The notes beneath the pieces were generated by a model. It was not told where the DNA came from, ran no database searches, and saw only the letters and a program-made list of their open reading frames with translations. From Enterococcus gilvus ATCC BAA-350 (GTDB taxonomy: Bacteria > Bacillota > Bacilli > Lactobacillales > Enterococcaceae), in NCBI RefSeq assembly GCF_000407545.1, contig NZ_ASWH01000001.1, forward strand, positions 2,371,501 through 2,435,500: a DNA stretch of 64,000 bases. The letters are read 5' to 3'. The position numbers were made by a program, and so were the translations under genes. Positions 1 to 8,731 of this stretch are shown here, piece by piece; positions within the stretch are counted from its first letter, which is position 1, and every line of letters begins with the position of its first letter.

Positions 1-1116
1 TTCAGATTTCACTGCGCCTTGGCCTTTGCTTTGTGCTTTCGCACCCGCAACAGCTGCCTGAGTCGCTGCTAAATCGTCTTCTTCACTGTTGTCTGACTTG
101 ATAATGATCATAGCGACTAAGAATGAAACGGCACACCCGACGACGATCCCTGCTAAGTTGGCAAAGATTGCATTCGGCGGTGTCATCGCCATGATCGCGA
201 TGATCGAACCTGGTGATGCAGCTGCTCGTAACCCGGCACCTAACAATTGGAACGTAAATGTTCCGGCAACCCCACCTGCCATAACGGCTAGGAATAAAAG
301 AGGTTTCATCATTACATATGGGAAGTAAATTTCATGGATCCCACCTAAGAATTGGATAATGATCGCGCCTGGTGCAGAAGATTTCGCCGCACCCTTGCCA
401 AAGAATGTAAAGGCTAATAAGATTCCCAGACCTGGTCCAGGGTTTGCTTCTAATAAGAATAGGATTGATTTTCCAGATTCTGCTGCTTGTTCAATTCCAA
501 GCGGTGTCAAGATTCCATGATTGATCGCGTTGTTTAAGAACAAGATCTTCGCAGGTTCAATAAAGATATTTGCCAGTGGCAGCAAGTGCATGTTGATGAT
601 TGATTCAACACCTGCAGCCATTAAATGTGTAGCCCCTTGAACGACTGGCCCAATTGCATAGTACCCGACGATCGCTAACGCAAACCCGATCAATCCAGAA
701 GAAAAGTTGTTGACCAGCATTTCAAATCCGGCTTTGATTTTTTCTTGGAAAGCGTCATCAAATTTCTTGATACACCAACCACCTAAAGGTCCCATCATCA
801 TCGCTCCGATAAACATTGGAACGTCTGATCCGACAATAACACCCATAGCTGCGATTGCCCCTACAACTGCCCCACGTTGACCATGTACCATGCTGCCGCC
901 TGTATAAGCGATTAATAATGGCAATAAATAAGAAAGCATTGGTCCAACTAATGTAGCAAGCTGTTCATTTGGAAAATAACCATCTGGGATAAACAGCGCT
1001 GTAATAACCCCCCACGCGATAAAGCCTCCAATATTCGGCATTACCATCCCTGACAAGTGACTTCCGAGACGCTGAACTTTCGCCTTAAGACCACTTTTCT
1101 GTCTAGTAGCTTCCAT
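1..1116 (-). CDS. mtlA: PTS mannitol transporter EIICB (MtlA), 3' end beyond window
   Basis: Membrane permease of the mannitol phosphotransferase system; it imports mannitol as mannitol-1-phosphate. The first 372 codons are visible. They show the long hydrophobic IIC domain with family motifs such as NNAINHG and [10 protein letters not shown], then a charged linker (KSDNSEEDD) that normally precedes the cytoplasmic IIB domain. The IIB domain and phosphorylated Cys lie outside the window. The ATG at 1116 is supported by AAGGAGG eight bases upstream. A promoter and a cre-like site lie directly upstream, so carbon-catabolite control is likely. Assignment to the mannitol rather than another IIC family is confident from the motifs. 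Confidence 0.9.
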   Translation of the reverse strand, partial: MEATRQKSGLKAKVQRLGSHLSGMVMPNIGGFIAWGVITALFIPDGYFPNEQLATLVGPMLSYLLPLLIAYTGGSMVHGQRGAVVGAIAAMGVIVGSDVPMFIGAMMMGPLGGWCIKKFDDAFQEKIKAGFEMLVNNFSSGLIGFALAIVGYYAIGPVVQGATHLMAAGVESIINMHLLPLANIFIEPAKILFLNNAINHGILTPLGIEQAAESGKSILFLLEANPGPGLGILLAFTFFGKGAAKSSAPGAIIIQFLGGIHEIYFPYVMMKPLLFLAVMAGGVAGTFTFQLLGAGLRAAASPGSIIAIMAMTPPNAIFANLAGIVVGCAVSFLVAMIIIKSDNSEEDDLAATQAAVAGAKAQSKGQGAVKSE

Positions 1117-1147
1117 TTCTTTTTCCTCCTTAAGAAATAATTTAAAA

Positions 1148-1161
1148 TGATTTCGTTTACA
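1148..1161 (-). promoter_or_regulatory. cre-like CcpA site in the mtlA leader
   Basis: On the minus strand the site reads TGTAAACGAAATCA, one mismatch from the usual cre consensus TGWAANCGNTNWCA. It overlaps the predicted transcription start of mtlA, the typical position for CcpA repression. The sequence is seen; binding is inferred. Confidence 0.55.
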
Positions 1162-1166
1162 TATTT

Positions 1167-1195
1167 ATCATAGCGCCTCCAGTATCCGCTTTCAA
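1167..1195 (-). promoter_or_regulatory. mtlA sigma-A promoter
   Basis: On the minus strand: TTGAAA (-35, 1190-1195), a 17-base spacer, and TATGAT (-10, 1167-1172). It lies about 50 bases upstream of the mtlA start codon. Confidence 0.65.
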
Positions 1196-1239
1196 TGAAA
1201 TGTAGATAGAGCTTTGGCACAGAAGTTTGTGACAACATT

Positions 1240-1274
1240 AAAAAGCCGTTCATCCGATAGATAAACGACTTTTC
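1240..1274 (-). terminator. Rho-independent terminator after manO
   Basis: A 14-bp imperfect stem (arms around GTCGTTTATC and GATGAACGGC) is followed on the minus strand by TTTTT. It begins two bases after the manO stop and closes the mannose PTS transcript. Confidence 0.75.
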
Positions 1275-1275
1275 T

Positions 1276-1647
1276 CTACTTATTAAATTTGCCGCGAAGT
1301 CCGCGTTTGACAACATCTAAAAATCCTAATGAACGTACCATGTGGTCTGGATCAACGTACTCACGAATCGCACGCAACACTTTTTTAGGTTCTTTAGAGG
1401 CAAACGAATAGGTCCCGCTTTTTTTCGTTTGGATCGCATAACGGGGAATCCATTTTCCTTTGAATACCACTGAAGCGATAACATAATCTACTTCTTCCCA
1501 AGGAATTTGAACGAATTTTCGAGCATCACGATTGTTGTAAAATTCAAAGCCTTTATCACCAATCATGATTTTACCGTAATCTGCAATTCCTAAGTATGAG
1601 GTAGCATCGATCGTCAAATCGACCTTTGTATTGATTGACTGAACCAT
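1276..1647 (-). CDS. manO: DUF956 family protein ManO
   Basis: A 123-residue soluble protein of the DUF956 family, which is almost always the last gene of mannose-type PTS operons in lactobacilli, enterococci and Listeria and is thought to modulate operon expression. The molecular function is not established. The start at 1647 (MVQSINTKVDL) is chosen because GGAG lies eight bases upstream; an in-frame upstream ATG has no ribosome-binding site. It follows the IID gene after a hairpin terminator, so it is probably expressed by partial read-through and less abundantly than the transporter. Confidence 0.75.
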   Translation of the reverse strand: MVQSINTKVDLTIDATSYLGIADYGKIMIGDKGFEFYNNRDARKFVQIPWEEVDYVIASVVFKGKWIPRYAIQTKKSGTYSFASKEPKKVLRAIREYVDPDHMVRSLGFLDVVKRGLRGKFNK

Positions 1648-1709
1648 TAGATCTACTCCATTTCCATATATGTATCTGCTTTTATTATCTTTATTGTACA
1701 CTTATTAAG

Positions 1710-1741
1710 AAAAAAATGCTCGGGCAAGCCCGAGCATTTTA
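1710..1741 (-). terminator. Intra-operon terminator between IID and manO
   Basis: A perfect 12-bp stem AAAATGCTCGGG / CCCGAGCATTTT with a four-base loop, followed on the minus strand by a U-run. It sits between the IID gene and manO and probably attenuates manO. Confidence 0.8.
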
Positions 1742-1754
1742 ACGATTGACTTTC

Positions 1755-2666
1755 TTACATAATACCTAATACGTGTAAGCCAACACCGACTACGAACAAA
1801 CCAAGAATGATGATGATTGGAGAAACTTTTTTCTTCAATAACCACATGCAAAGCAATGTTAATAGTAATGCAGCAAGACCAGGAATTAATTGATTTAAGT
1901 TGTCTTGTAATGTTGTTACTTTATTACTGTCTAACGCTAAACCTGATGCTTGTTGAGAGAGTGCTTCTTTGATTCCTTGAGCACCAGCAGGCAATTTATC
2001 CCATTCAATGTAAGCACCTTTGTCCAATTTAACAGTAGAAACAACTGGTGTAAACTTCACATTTACCCATCGTTGAACTAAGGAACCTAGTACGAACATA
2101 CCAAGGATAGATGCACCTTTAGTAACTTTTTGTAATAATCCGCCTGAAAGGTCATCTGTGATTTTAGAACCGGCACGGTAACCGAATTCTTGTGTATACC
2201 ACATAAATGCCCAACGGATAATGTTCCAAGCAAGGAAGAAAATGATTGGTCCTAAGATATTTCCAGCAAGCGCTAGAGATGCACCTAAGGCACCTAACAT
2301 CGGACGTACAGTAAACCAGAACACTGGGTCACCAACACCGGCTAGAGGTCCCATCATACCAACCTTAACCCCTTGGATTGCTACGTCATCAACAGGTGCG
2401 CCATTTGCACGTTCTTCTTCAAGTGCAAGTGTCACTCCGATGATTGGTGATGCGATATATGGGTGAGTATTAAAGAATTCTAAGTGACGTTGCATTGCTA
2501 GAATGCGATCTTCTTTAGTTTTGTATAATTTTTTGATTGCTGGCAACATTGCGTAACACCAGCCACCATTTTGCATACGTTCATAGTTCCAAGAACCTTG
2601 AATGAAGGTAGAACGCCATGCAACGGCTAAACGATCTTTTCTCGTTAATTCGATTTTTTCTGCCAT
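1755..2666 (-). CDS. manZ: PTS mannose-family EIID
   Basis: The 303-residue IID membrane subunit of a mannose-class PTS; with IIC it forms the sugar channel. The N-terminal cytoplasmic part (ELTRKDRLAVAWRSTF, QGSWNYERMQ) and the GPLAGVGDP motif are characteristic, and the C-terminus has paired membrane segments. Length is usual. It follows IIC by 21 bases with a good ribosome-binding site. Mannose-class IIC/IID pairs usually transport glucose, mannose and glucosamine and are receptors for class IIa bacteriocins; that is family knowledge, not shown here. Confidence 0.92.
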   Translation of the reverse strand: MAEKIELTRKDRLAVAWRSTFIQGSWNYERMQNGGWCYAMLPAIKKLYKTKEDRILAMQRHLEFFNTHPYIASPIIGVTLALEEERANGAPVDDVAIQGVKVGMMGPLAGVGDPVFWFTVRPMLGALGASLALAGNILGPIIFFLAWNIIRWAFMWYTQEFGYRAGSKITDDLSGGLLQKVTKGASILGMFVLGSLVQRWVNVKFTPVVSTVKLDKGAYIEWDKLPAGAQGIKEALSQQASGLALDSNKVTTLQDNLNQLIPGLAALLLTLLCMWLLKKKVSPIIIILGLFVVGVGLHVLGIM

Positions 2667-2687
2667 TTTATTTCTCCTCCTTCAAGA

Positions 2688-3491
2688 TTAATAATCATTC
2701 AAAATGTCGCCTAATGGGTCACCTGTATTGCCTCCGCCGCCATTAGATGAACCGCCACCAGTTTCTTGTAGGTTCAAGTAAATCAAAGCGAATGCAACTG
2801 CGATAACACCAAGTGCGATCAATGTTAATTCAGAAATAGCTGCAACGGCAAAACCGATTGCAAAGAATGGCCATACTTCACGTGTAGCCATCATGTTGAT
2901 AACCATTGCATAACCAACGGCAACAACCATACCACCACCGATAGCCATACCATCAGTTAACCATGCAGGCATAGATTCTAAGAATCCACGTACAGTGTCA
3001 GCAGGGATAACTAATAATGCAGCAGCAGGAATAGCGATACGAACACCTTGCATACATACTGCGATAAGATGCCACATTTCAACTTTGCGCATTTCACCTT
3101 TTTCAGCAGCCGCATCCATAAAGTGAACGATCGGCACAGCTAAAGTACGAACGATCATTGTTAAGAACAATCCAGCTACAGCTAGTGGAACTGCGATTGC
3201 GATGGCTGAAGAAACACCTTTCACTCCTTGACCACCTAAAACTAAAATAATTGCAGATGCAACAGATGCCAATGCAGCATCCGGTGCTACGGCAGCCCCG
3301 ATGTTTGCCCAACCTAAGGCGATCATTTGCAATGAACCGCCAAGAACGATCCCTGCTGATAAGTTACCAGTCACTAGACCGATTAATGTACATGCTACTA
3401 ACGGTTGATGGAATTGGAATTCATCTAAGATTCCTCCCATACCGGCTAGAAAAGCAACGATTACTACTAATACCATTGAAATACCAGACAT
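2688..3491 (-). CDS. manY: PTS mannose/sorbose-family EIIC
   Basis: The 267-residue IIC membrane subunit, almost wholly hydrophobic, with the family N-terminus (GISMVLVVIVAFLAGMGGIL) and the motif GGSLQMIALGW. The C-terminus is a Gly/Ser/Asn-rich tail (GGGSSNGGGGNTGDPLGD) also seen in enterococcal and listerial MptC. The start is supported by AGGAGG seven to eight bases upstream. It lies between the IIAB and IID genes and works with both. Confidence 0.92.
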   Translation of the reverse strand: MSGISMVLVVIVAFLAGMGGILDEFQFHQPLVACTLIGLVTGNLSAGIVLGGSLQMIALGWANIGAAVAPDAALASVASAIILVLGGQGVKGVSSAIAIAVPLAVAGLFLTMIVRTLAVPIVHFMDAAAEKGEMRKVEMWHLIAVCMQGVRIAIPAAALLVIPADTVRGFLESMPAWLTDGMAIGGGMVVAVGYAMVINMMATREVWPFFAIGFAVAAISELTLIALGVIAVAFALIYLNLQETGGGSSNGGGGNTGDPLGDILNDY

Positions 3492-3524
3492 TATAAGCCC
3501 TCCTATTTAAGTTAATTATGTTGC

Positions 3525-4517
3525 TTAAGCGTTTTTCAATTCATTTTTTGCTTTGTTAAGAATTTCGTCCATGTTGTCTTTAGAATCATTTGGCACTTTA
3601 CGTACATCAAATTTGATTCCTTTTGCTTTCAATTTCTCGAAAGTATCAACATCTTCTTGCCCCATTGACAATACTTTACTTACTACGACTTTCCCAACTG
3701 AGTGAGCCATTGATCCAACATTGATTTCTTTAATATCAACGCCGCCTTCAACCGCACGCAATACATCTTCAGGATTTTCAAATAGTAACAACGCTTTGGT
3801 ATTTCCGAAACGAGGGTCTTTTGAAATCTCGATCATTTTTTCGATAGGGATAACGTTTGCCTTAACACCTGGAGGAGCAGCTTGTTCGATCAATCTCTTA
3901 CGTAGATCGTCTTTTGCTACTGCATCTGAAACAACGATGATCCGGTTAGGGCCAGTTGTTTTTGTCCAAGCTGTTGCCACTTGTCCATGTAATAAACGAG
4001 AATCGACACGAGCCAACACAAATTTAATGTGTCCATCACCAAGTACGGTTCCTTCTGGAATTGTACCTGTTGGTTGTCCACCTTCTGCTGCAGCTACTGG
4101 AGCTGTTTCAGCTGGTTCTAATTCTTCAGGACGGATTCTAACGCCTTCTTTAGCTGTACCTAAAATGTGTGCAGCAATTTCATGCGCAGTTTCCATAGAG
4201 AAACGTGAAGCATACGCTTCGATCAACATTGGTAAGTTCATACCAGCAACGATTGCCCACTTGTCTTTGTGTTCTTCAAACAAGCTGTTTGCTTGGTTGA
4301 ATGGAGTGCCACCCCAAAGATCTACTAAGAACAATACTTCGTCTTGGTTTTCGAAAGAGGCGATTGCTTCTTTCATTTTTGCCTTAACATCATCAGGTCC
4401 TTCACTTGGCATCAAAGTAACAGCTTTGACGTTTTCTTGTTCTCCAAAGATCATCGCTCCGGATTGCAAGATACCATTCGCGAATTCACCATGACTGGCA
4501 ATGATAATTCCTACCAT
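3525..4517 (-). CDS. manX: PTS mannose-family EIIAB
   Basis: A 330-residue cytoplasmic phosphocarrier with fused domains. The IIA domain occupies about residues 1-128, with the HPr-phosphorylated His at position 9 in ASHGEFA. An Ala/Pro/Glu-rich linker covers about 129-161. The IIB domain follows, with the phospho-His at 177 in DSRLLHGQVAT. The start at 4517 is preferred over the ATG two codons earlier because AGGAGG lies seven bases upstream; the earlier ATG would touch the Shine-Dalgarno. It passes phosphate to sugars entering through the downstream IIC/IID pair. Confidence 0.92.
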   Translation of the reverse strand: MVGIIIASHGEFANGILQSGAMIFGEQENVKAVTLMPSEGPDDVKAKMKEAIASFENQDEVLFLVDLWGGTPFNQANSLFEEHKDKWAIVAGMNLPMLIEAYASRFSMETAHEIAAHILGTAKEGVRIRPEELEPAETAPVAAAEGGQPTGTIPEGTVLGDGHIKFVLARVDSRLLHGQVATAWTKTTGPNRIIVVSDAVAKDDLRKRLIEQAAPPGVKANVIPIEKMIEISKDPRFGNTKALLLFENPEDVLRAVEGGVDIKEINVGSMAHSVGKVVVSKVLSMGQEDVDTFEKLKAKGIKFDVRKVPNDSKDNMDEILNKAKNELKNA

Positions 4518-4592
4518 CTTCATACCTCCTACTATTATTGTTACAGCTCAAAATATAAATAAGTTCTAAAAAAACCTGTAACCAAAATTATT

Positions 4593-5093
4593 TTACTGCA
4601 GCATCTTCTCTTTTTTGATCAATTGCATCAGATCTGTCTTCCGGTCTGTCGGCACTTGGCGAATTTCCAATTCGATTCCTGCTTCTGACAACTCAAGGAA
4701 ACATCTCACATCATCATTATCTATGGAAATAAAATTGGTGATCATTTTCTTTCCTTCGCTGAATCGCATGCCGCCGATATTGACCGCTTTCAAATCAACA
4801 CCTAGTTCGACGACCTCCACCACATCTTGCGGAGAGGCAAACAGCAGCATGATCTTCATTCCATCAAACAATTGATCTCGATACACTTCAACCAGTTTTC
4901 TTTTAGTGACGACATTGGACCTGATTCCTGGTGGTGCGGCTTGTTTTAGGAGAAACTTACGCAACTCATCGTTGGCAACCTCGTCGCTGACAACTAAGAT
5001 ACGCTCGATTCCTGTTGCTTTAGACCAAACAGTCGCTACCTGACCGTGAATCAAACGATCATCGATACGAGTGAGTCGAATATCCATTACCAT
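4593..5093 (-). CDS. PTS mannose/sorbose-family EIIB (stand-alone)
   Basis: A 166-residue single-domain IIB protein with the phosphorylatable His at residue 16 in DDRLIHGQVATVWSK, and the family motif KQAAPPG. It is the first gene after the sigma-54 promoter, so the operon encodes two IIB domains. Enterococcal mpt operons have the same arrangement. The extra IIB may deliver phosphate to LevR/ManR or carry sugar signals; that is inference. The first ATG is favoured because AGGAGG lies seven bases upstream. Confidence 0.88.
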   Translation of the reverse strand: MVMDIRLTRIDDRLIHGQVATVWSKATGIERILVVSDEVANDELRKFLLKQAAPPGIRSNVVTKRKLVEVYRDQLFDGMKIMLLFASPQDVVEVVELGVDLKAVNIGGMRFSEGKKMITNFISIDNDDVRCFLELSEAGIELEIRQVPTDRKTDLMQLIKKEKMLQ

Positions 5094-5147
5094 CCCACCA
5101 CCTCCTGCTACTACAAGGCTCAGATGCTAAAAGACTTGTGCTACATT

Positions 5148-5174
5148 TGAGTACAGTGTGACACACAGTACTCA
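5148..5174 (-). promoter_or_regulatory. Palindrome at the predicted 5' end of the mannose PTS mRNA
   Basis: A 27-base inverted repeat with outer arms TGAGTAC/GTACTCA and inner arms GTGTG/CACAC, separated by a T-T mismatch. It starts at the position expected for +1 of the -24/-12 promoter, so the transcript would begin with a hairpin. Role (RNA stability or operator) is inferred. Confidence 0.5.
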
Positions 5175-5182
5175 CTTATAAT

Positions 5183-5201
5183 AAAGCAAGTGCCGTGCCA
5201 A
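5183..5201 (-). promoter_or_regulatory. Sigma-54 (-24/-12) promoter of the mannose PTS operon
   Basis: On the minus strand the sequence is TTGGCACGGCACTTGCTTT, matching TGGCACG-N4-TTGCW. The invariant GG (5198-5199) and GC (5186-5187) are separated by the canonical ten bases. The adjacent levR gene encodes a matching sigma-54 activator. Confidence 0.9.
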
Positions 5202-5245
5202 GATACACTACTAAAGAATTCTTTATTTATCGCGTTTCAAACGAT

Positions 5246-5285
5246 ACACAAAAAAGGATACAGTAGACTGTATCCTTTTTTGTGT
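5246..5285 (-). terminator. Terminator after levR
   Basis: A perfect long inverted repeat (arms ACACAAAAAAGGATACAGT and its complement) that places a U-run after the stem on either strand. It lies directly after the levR stop and separates levR from the sigma-54 promoter. Confidence 0.85.
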
Positions 5286-5290
5286 ATTAT

Positions 5291-8065
5291 TTATACAATG
5301 ATTTCTTCATTATTTTTAAGTAATTGATAGATATAGTATCGTTCTGAAGTAGGGATCGTGATACGCAGTTGGCTTTCTAGTTCGTTCAAGCCGCGATTCA
5401 TCACAACATTGTCCGTTACCGTTTGATAAATCCGCTTTGATTCCTCGTCGATTTTCAACGGTTGTTGTAGGATTCCTCGCTCGATCGTTCCAGCCATGTG
5501 CATTACAAAATTGACAATCAATGCATAGTCAGAAGAATCACCGTTACTTTTGATCACTGTATTAGCCAGTCGCCACAGTGGATCGATCAATTTATTTGGA
5601 TTGATGAACGTAAAGCTCTCTTCCATGAATTTCACACACAATTCCCGTGCTTTATTCGCATCAAGGACGACTTCTTCTTGTTCAGACAGATCATTTTCCA
5701 ATAATAGCTCATCCAATATTTGATCGGCTTTTTGATTGATAAATTTTTCCATCGGAATATAGGGCGCACCGATTTTCGGGTCCATGATCCCGGTCGTTGC
5801 TAATATTTTAAATTCTTCCTTGAATCCCGGCACCTTGCTTTTGATATCTGCCACAGCCAATGTCAGCACTTCAATATGCTTCAAATTCCGCTGTTTCAAC
5901 GGGCGCTCGATGATTTCTTTTAATCGTTTGGCCGTTCCTTCCCCCGAAGCACAAATAGCGAGGATCGCTTGCTTTTCGTGGGAATCATTTTTTTCCTGTA
6001 CTACATGGCCATAGCCGCGAAAGCCTTGTAGGGAATCGTATAGCTCATCGACTCCTGATCCAAGAACACTTGATTTGCGAGCCGCTTCAATCAGCAACGG
6101 TGTCGTCACCATATCCAGGGTGCACACGTCGATACCGGTATCTTTTCGGATTTCTTCATTAAAGGTAGCCAATGATCCCATGTCCACCATGATGAGTACG
6201 CCGCTGCCTTCGTCGATCTGCGACACTGCTTCCCGCATTTTTTCGTAGGCAACTCGCGGATGCATGTCTAGCGGCATATCCACTGCGATGATATTGGATA
6301 CATCCAGCAACTCTCGAACCACTTGGGCCATGGATGTAGCGGTGCTGTTTCCATGCGCCGCGACGACGACGCCGATTTTCCCTGCAGATTGGTCTTCTCT
6401 TAACGACACCAGTAAAACGGTCAAATAATAATCTTCGCTATCTGGAATGATCACCTGAAATTCATTTTCGACTAAGCGTCGGATCTCTCGTGCAACCGCA
6501 AACTCGGTCGGATAGTCCTTCGCCATTTCTCGAATATTGGCATTTGTCTCACGAGTTTCTCCCACGTGTATTTTCTTTAAAAAGGAAGAAATATGGAGAC
6601 TCATCGCATAAATAAAGTTTTGCTGAAAATGAGTGTCTAAACGTTCACTCACCAGCACGGCGATTTTATTGCTGATGTCTATCACACGCTTATCCACAAA
6701 TTCTGTCAAACGTGTTTCTGTATCGAAGGTAAAGCCATGATTCTTGTAAAAGGATTTCAAGTGGACATTGATATCGGTAGAGATAAAGTGATTGATCGTC
6801 TCTTGATCCAGACCTTCCGTCTTCAACAACGCCGCTTTATCACCGATGATGTCGTATAGATTATAGGGCAATTCGTAAGTATCTGTTTTGATCAATTCAT
6901 CGATCTCATTTGGCGTAACCACCATTTCTGGCTCCAAATACGGTGAGATATCTGTCGTCTTGATCCGGTCAGCAGAAAGCTGAACAAGTCCTGCTTTGAT
7001 CCCCTCAGTCAAGTCATTCAAAGTAATATGAATTTCTTCCTGCATCATATGATTCATAAACCCTCGTGCACAGATCAATTGTACATTCGACTTCAATTGT
7101 CCGACATTCCCATAGGAAACGCTGCCCAGCAAAGCTTTTACAACATCTTCCGACAAAGTGATCTTTCGCTGGATTCGATTAGCTTCCATCGCCACCATCA
7201 CACGAACCAAATCTAGCTGTTCTGATGCGGGGCGGCTGCTGAAGGCTGGCATTTGGATATTGATTGGAATACGTCGAACAAAGGTATCCAACAGTGCAGA
7301 ATGCGGGTCTTCCGTCGTTGCACCGACGATCCGAACATTCGCAAACCGATTTTTCCCACTCTCTCCCAGTCGACTATAGGTGCCATGATCCATAAAGTAG
7401 AAAATCATTTCCTGTCCTTCTGGCGGCAGTCGGTGAATCTCATCTAAAAACAGCATGCCGCCGTCCGCCTGTTGGATCAATCCATCCTTTTCATTGTCCG
7501 CTCCCGTGAAGGCACCCTTCTCGTAGCCGAAGAGGTGGCTCATCAATAACTCTGGGTTGTTTGCGTAATCGGCACAGTTAAAGACGACCAGCTCTCGTCC
7601 AGTCTCCACCACACCTTCCGTTTGCGCAAACTGAAACATCGCGTGGGCAAAGAAGGTTTTACCTGATCCTGTAGGTCCAGTGATCAAACAATTCAATCCG
7701 CGAGGGGGGTATAATATAGCCGCTTTGGCTTGCTCGACAGCATTTCTCATACTGCCCGTCGATCCTATGATCTGAGTAAAGACGTTGCCTGTGTTTTGAT
7801 GCAGGATCTTTTTCTCAGGCGGCTCGACAACTTTTTTCTTTATGTGAGTGGTTTCTGTATCAAACGACATTTCTCCTGATTGATCTGAAACAAAATAGCG
7901 AACAGGTCTGCCTTCACTTTTACTCAATTGACCCTCTTTAACAAGAAGATTCAGATCCTTACTAGCATTTGTCCGTTGAATATCCAATGAATCTGCTACG
8001 TCTTTCGTTGTTACATTTGCATTTTCCAAAACGAAGCGATAAATGCGGTCAATCCGTCGTTCCAT
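5291..8065 (-). CDS. manR: Sigma-54-dependent PTS regulator LevR/ManR
   Basis: A 924-residue activator. In order it has an N-terminal winged HTH (about 1-60) and a sigma-54 AAA+ domain with Walker A GPTGSGKT (130-137) and the sigma-54 contact loop GAFTGA (184-189). Then come PRD1 (about 455-560, His491 and His500), a mannose-type EIIA-like domain (from about 564, His571 in AAHGNST), an EIIB-like segment (Cys706 in ICASGEG) and PRD2 (about 805-920, His856). Phosphorylation of these sites by HPr and EIIB normally couples activity to sugar transport. It lies immediately upstream of the -24/-12 promoter it should activate. Length and domain order are standard. Confidence 0.93.
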   Translation of the reverse strand: MERRIDRIYRFVLENANVTTKDVADSLDIQRTNASKDLNLLVKEGQLSKSEGRPVRYFVSDQSGEMSFDTETTHIKKKVVEPPEKKILHQNTGNVFTQIIGSTGSMRNAVEQAKAAILYPPRGLNCLITGPTGSGKTFFAHAMFQFAQTEGVVETGRELVVFNCADYANNPELLMSHLFGYEKGAFTGADNEKDGLIQQADGGMLFLDEIHRLPPEGQEMIFYFMDHGTYSRLGESGKNRFANVRIVGATTEDPHSALLDTFVRRIPINIQMPAFSSRPASEQLDLVRVMVAMEANRIQRKITLSEDVVKALLGSVSYGNVGQLKSNVQLICARGFMNHMMQEEIHITLNDLTEGIKAGLVQLSADRIKTTDISPYLEPEMVVTPNEIDELIKTDTYELPYNLYDIIGDKAALLKTEGLDQETINHFISTDINVHLKSFYKNHGFTFDTETRLTEFVDKRVIDISNKIAVLVSERLDTHFQQNFIYAMSLHISSFLKKIHVGETRETNANIREMAKDYPTEFAVAREIRRLVENEFQVIIPDSEDYYLTVLLVSLREDQSAGKIGVVVAAHGNSTATSMAQVVRELLDVSNIIAVDMPLDMHPRVAYEKMREAVSQIDEGSGVLIMVDMGSLATFNEEIRKDTGIDVCTLDMVTTPLLIEAARKSSVLGSGVDELYDSLQGFRGYGHVVQEKNDSHEKQAILAICASGEGTAKRLKEIIERPLKQRNLKHIEVLTLAVADIKSKVPGFKEEFKILATTGIMDPKIGAPYIPMEKFINQKADQILDELLLENDLSEQEEVVLDANKARELCVKFMEESFTFINPNKLIDPLWRLANTVIKSNGDSSDYALIVNFVMHMAGTIERGILQQPLKIDEESKRIYQTVTDNVVMNRGLNELESQLRITIPTSERYYIYQLLKNNEEIIV

Positions 8066-8312
8066 TCAGTCACCTTCTTTATTAGTGTATTCCTTATTAC
8101 CAATCATCTATAGTTTTTATTAAAAAGTCAAACATTTCGATATAAAATAATACACTATATTTTTTAAATTTGAAAATTTATGGGTTTTTCGGAAAAATGC
8201 CTTAACTTAATTTTAAGCTTTTTTATCATTTATTATTCCTTTTCTAGTAAAAGTGCGTCCCTATTCCGTGTTTCTTCTATTATATAGGAGCGATCGTCTT
8301 CTCTAATAAAAA
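8066..8312. other. Intergenic region upstream of levR, no gene seen
   Basis: An AT-rich gap between levR and the SemiSWEET terminator. It must hold the levR promoter; a TTGACT lies at about 8125-8130 on the minus strand but has no well-spaced -10. No RNA gene or convincing small reading frame is seen. Confidence 0.4.
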
Positions 8313-8349
8313 AAACTAGCCAAGACAGGAATTCTGTCTTGGCTAGTTT
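8313..8349 (-). terminator. Terminator after the SemiSWEET gene
   Basis: A perfect stem AAACTAGCCAAGACAG / CTGTCTTGGCTAGTTT with loop GAATT, followed on the minus strand by a run of seven U. Confidence 0.9.
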
Positions 8350-8357
8350 CTTGATAC

Positions 8358-8624
8358 TTACATCAATGCAGTTATAAAGGTAATGGCTCCTAAAAATACA
8401 CCTGGAACATTTGCGATGATGATCGGGTAATCTTTTTTCTTTTGCATAGACGCGTAGATCACCCAAAAAATACAGTTGACCATCGCCACCATTGGTTGAA
8501 TGGGATTCCCTTTGTCCCCCGCCAAATTATTCATGATCTGTGGGATGTAAGATACATACATCAGTACGGATAGCACCGACGCGATCCTCCCAAAAATTTG
8601 TACTGTTCGTTCTTTCTTATTCAC
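8358..8624 (-). CDS. SemiSWEET-family sugar transporter
   Basis: An 88-residue integral membrane protein with three predicted helices, the size of bacterial SemiSWEET half-transporters, which dimerise to move sugars across the membrane. The PQ-loop proline motif (SYIPQI) and the second-helix pattern PIQPMVAMVNCIFWVIYA fit the MtN3/saliva family. A GTG at 8624 is preferred because GAGG lies eight bases upstream; an earlier GTG overlaps the Shine-Dalgarno. It is a single-gene unit with its own terminator. The substrate is unknown. Confidence 0.8.
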   Translation of the reverse strand: MNKKERTVQIFGRIASVLSVLMYVSYIPQIMNNLAGDKGNPIQPMVAMVNCIFWVIYASMQKKKDYPIIIANVPGVFLGAITFITALM

Positions 8625-8684
8625 AAAAAACACCTCATACTTCTTTCACTATTAAAATAGTACCTTAACTTGTGAAAAGAAGCG

Positions 8685-8723
8685 AAAAAAAAGCCCTGAC
8701 CCTGAAAATCAGGATTAGGACTT
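8685..8723 (-). terminator. Terminator of the rplU-prp-rpmA operon
   Basis: An imperfect 15-bp stem (AAGTCCTAATCCTGA / TCAGGGTCAGGGCTT) followed by eight U on the minus strand, eight bases after the rpmA stop. Confidence 0.85.
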
Positions 8724-8731
8724 CGAATGTC

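Noticed and set aside
1041..1316. 91-codon minus-strand frame across the mtlA leader
   Set aside because: It overlaps the mtlA promoter, cre-like site and manO terminator, has no ribosome-binding site and no protein-like character.
3721..4494. 257-codon plus-strand frame opposite the PTS EIIAB gene
   Set aside because: Low-complexity Ser/Thr/Pro composition typical of an antisense shadow; EIIAB is clear on the other strand.
8233..8466. 77-codon minus-strand frame spanning the SemiSWEET terminator
   Set aside because: It reads through a strong hairpin terminator and overlaps the SemiSWEET gene in another frame.
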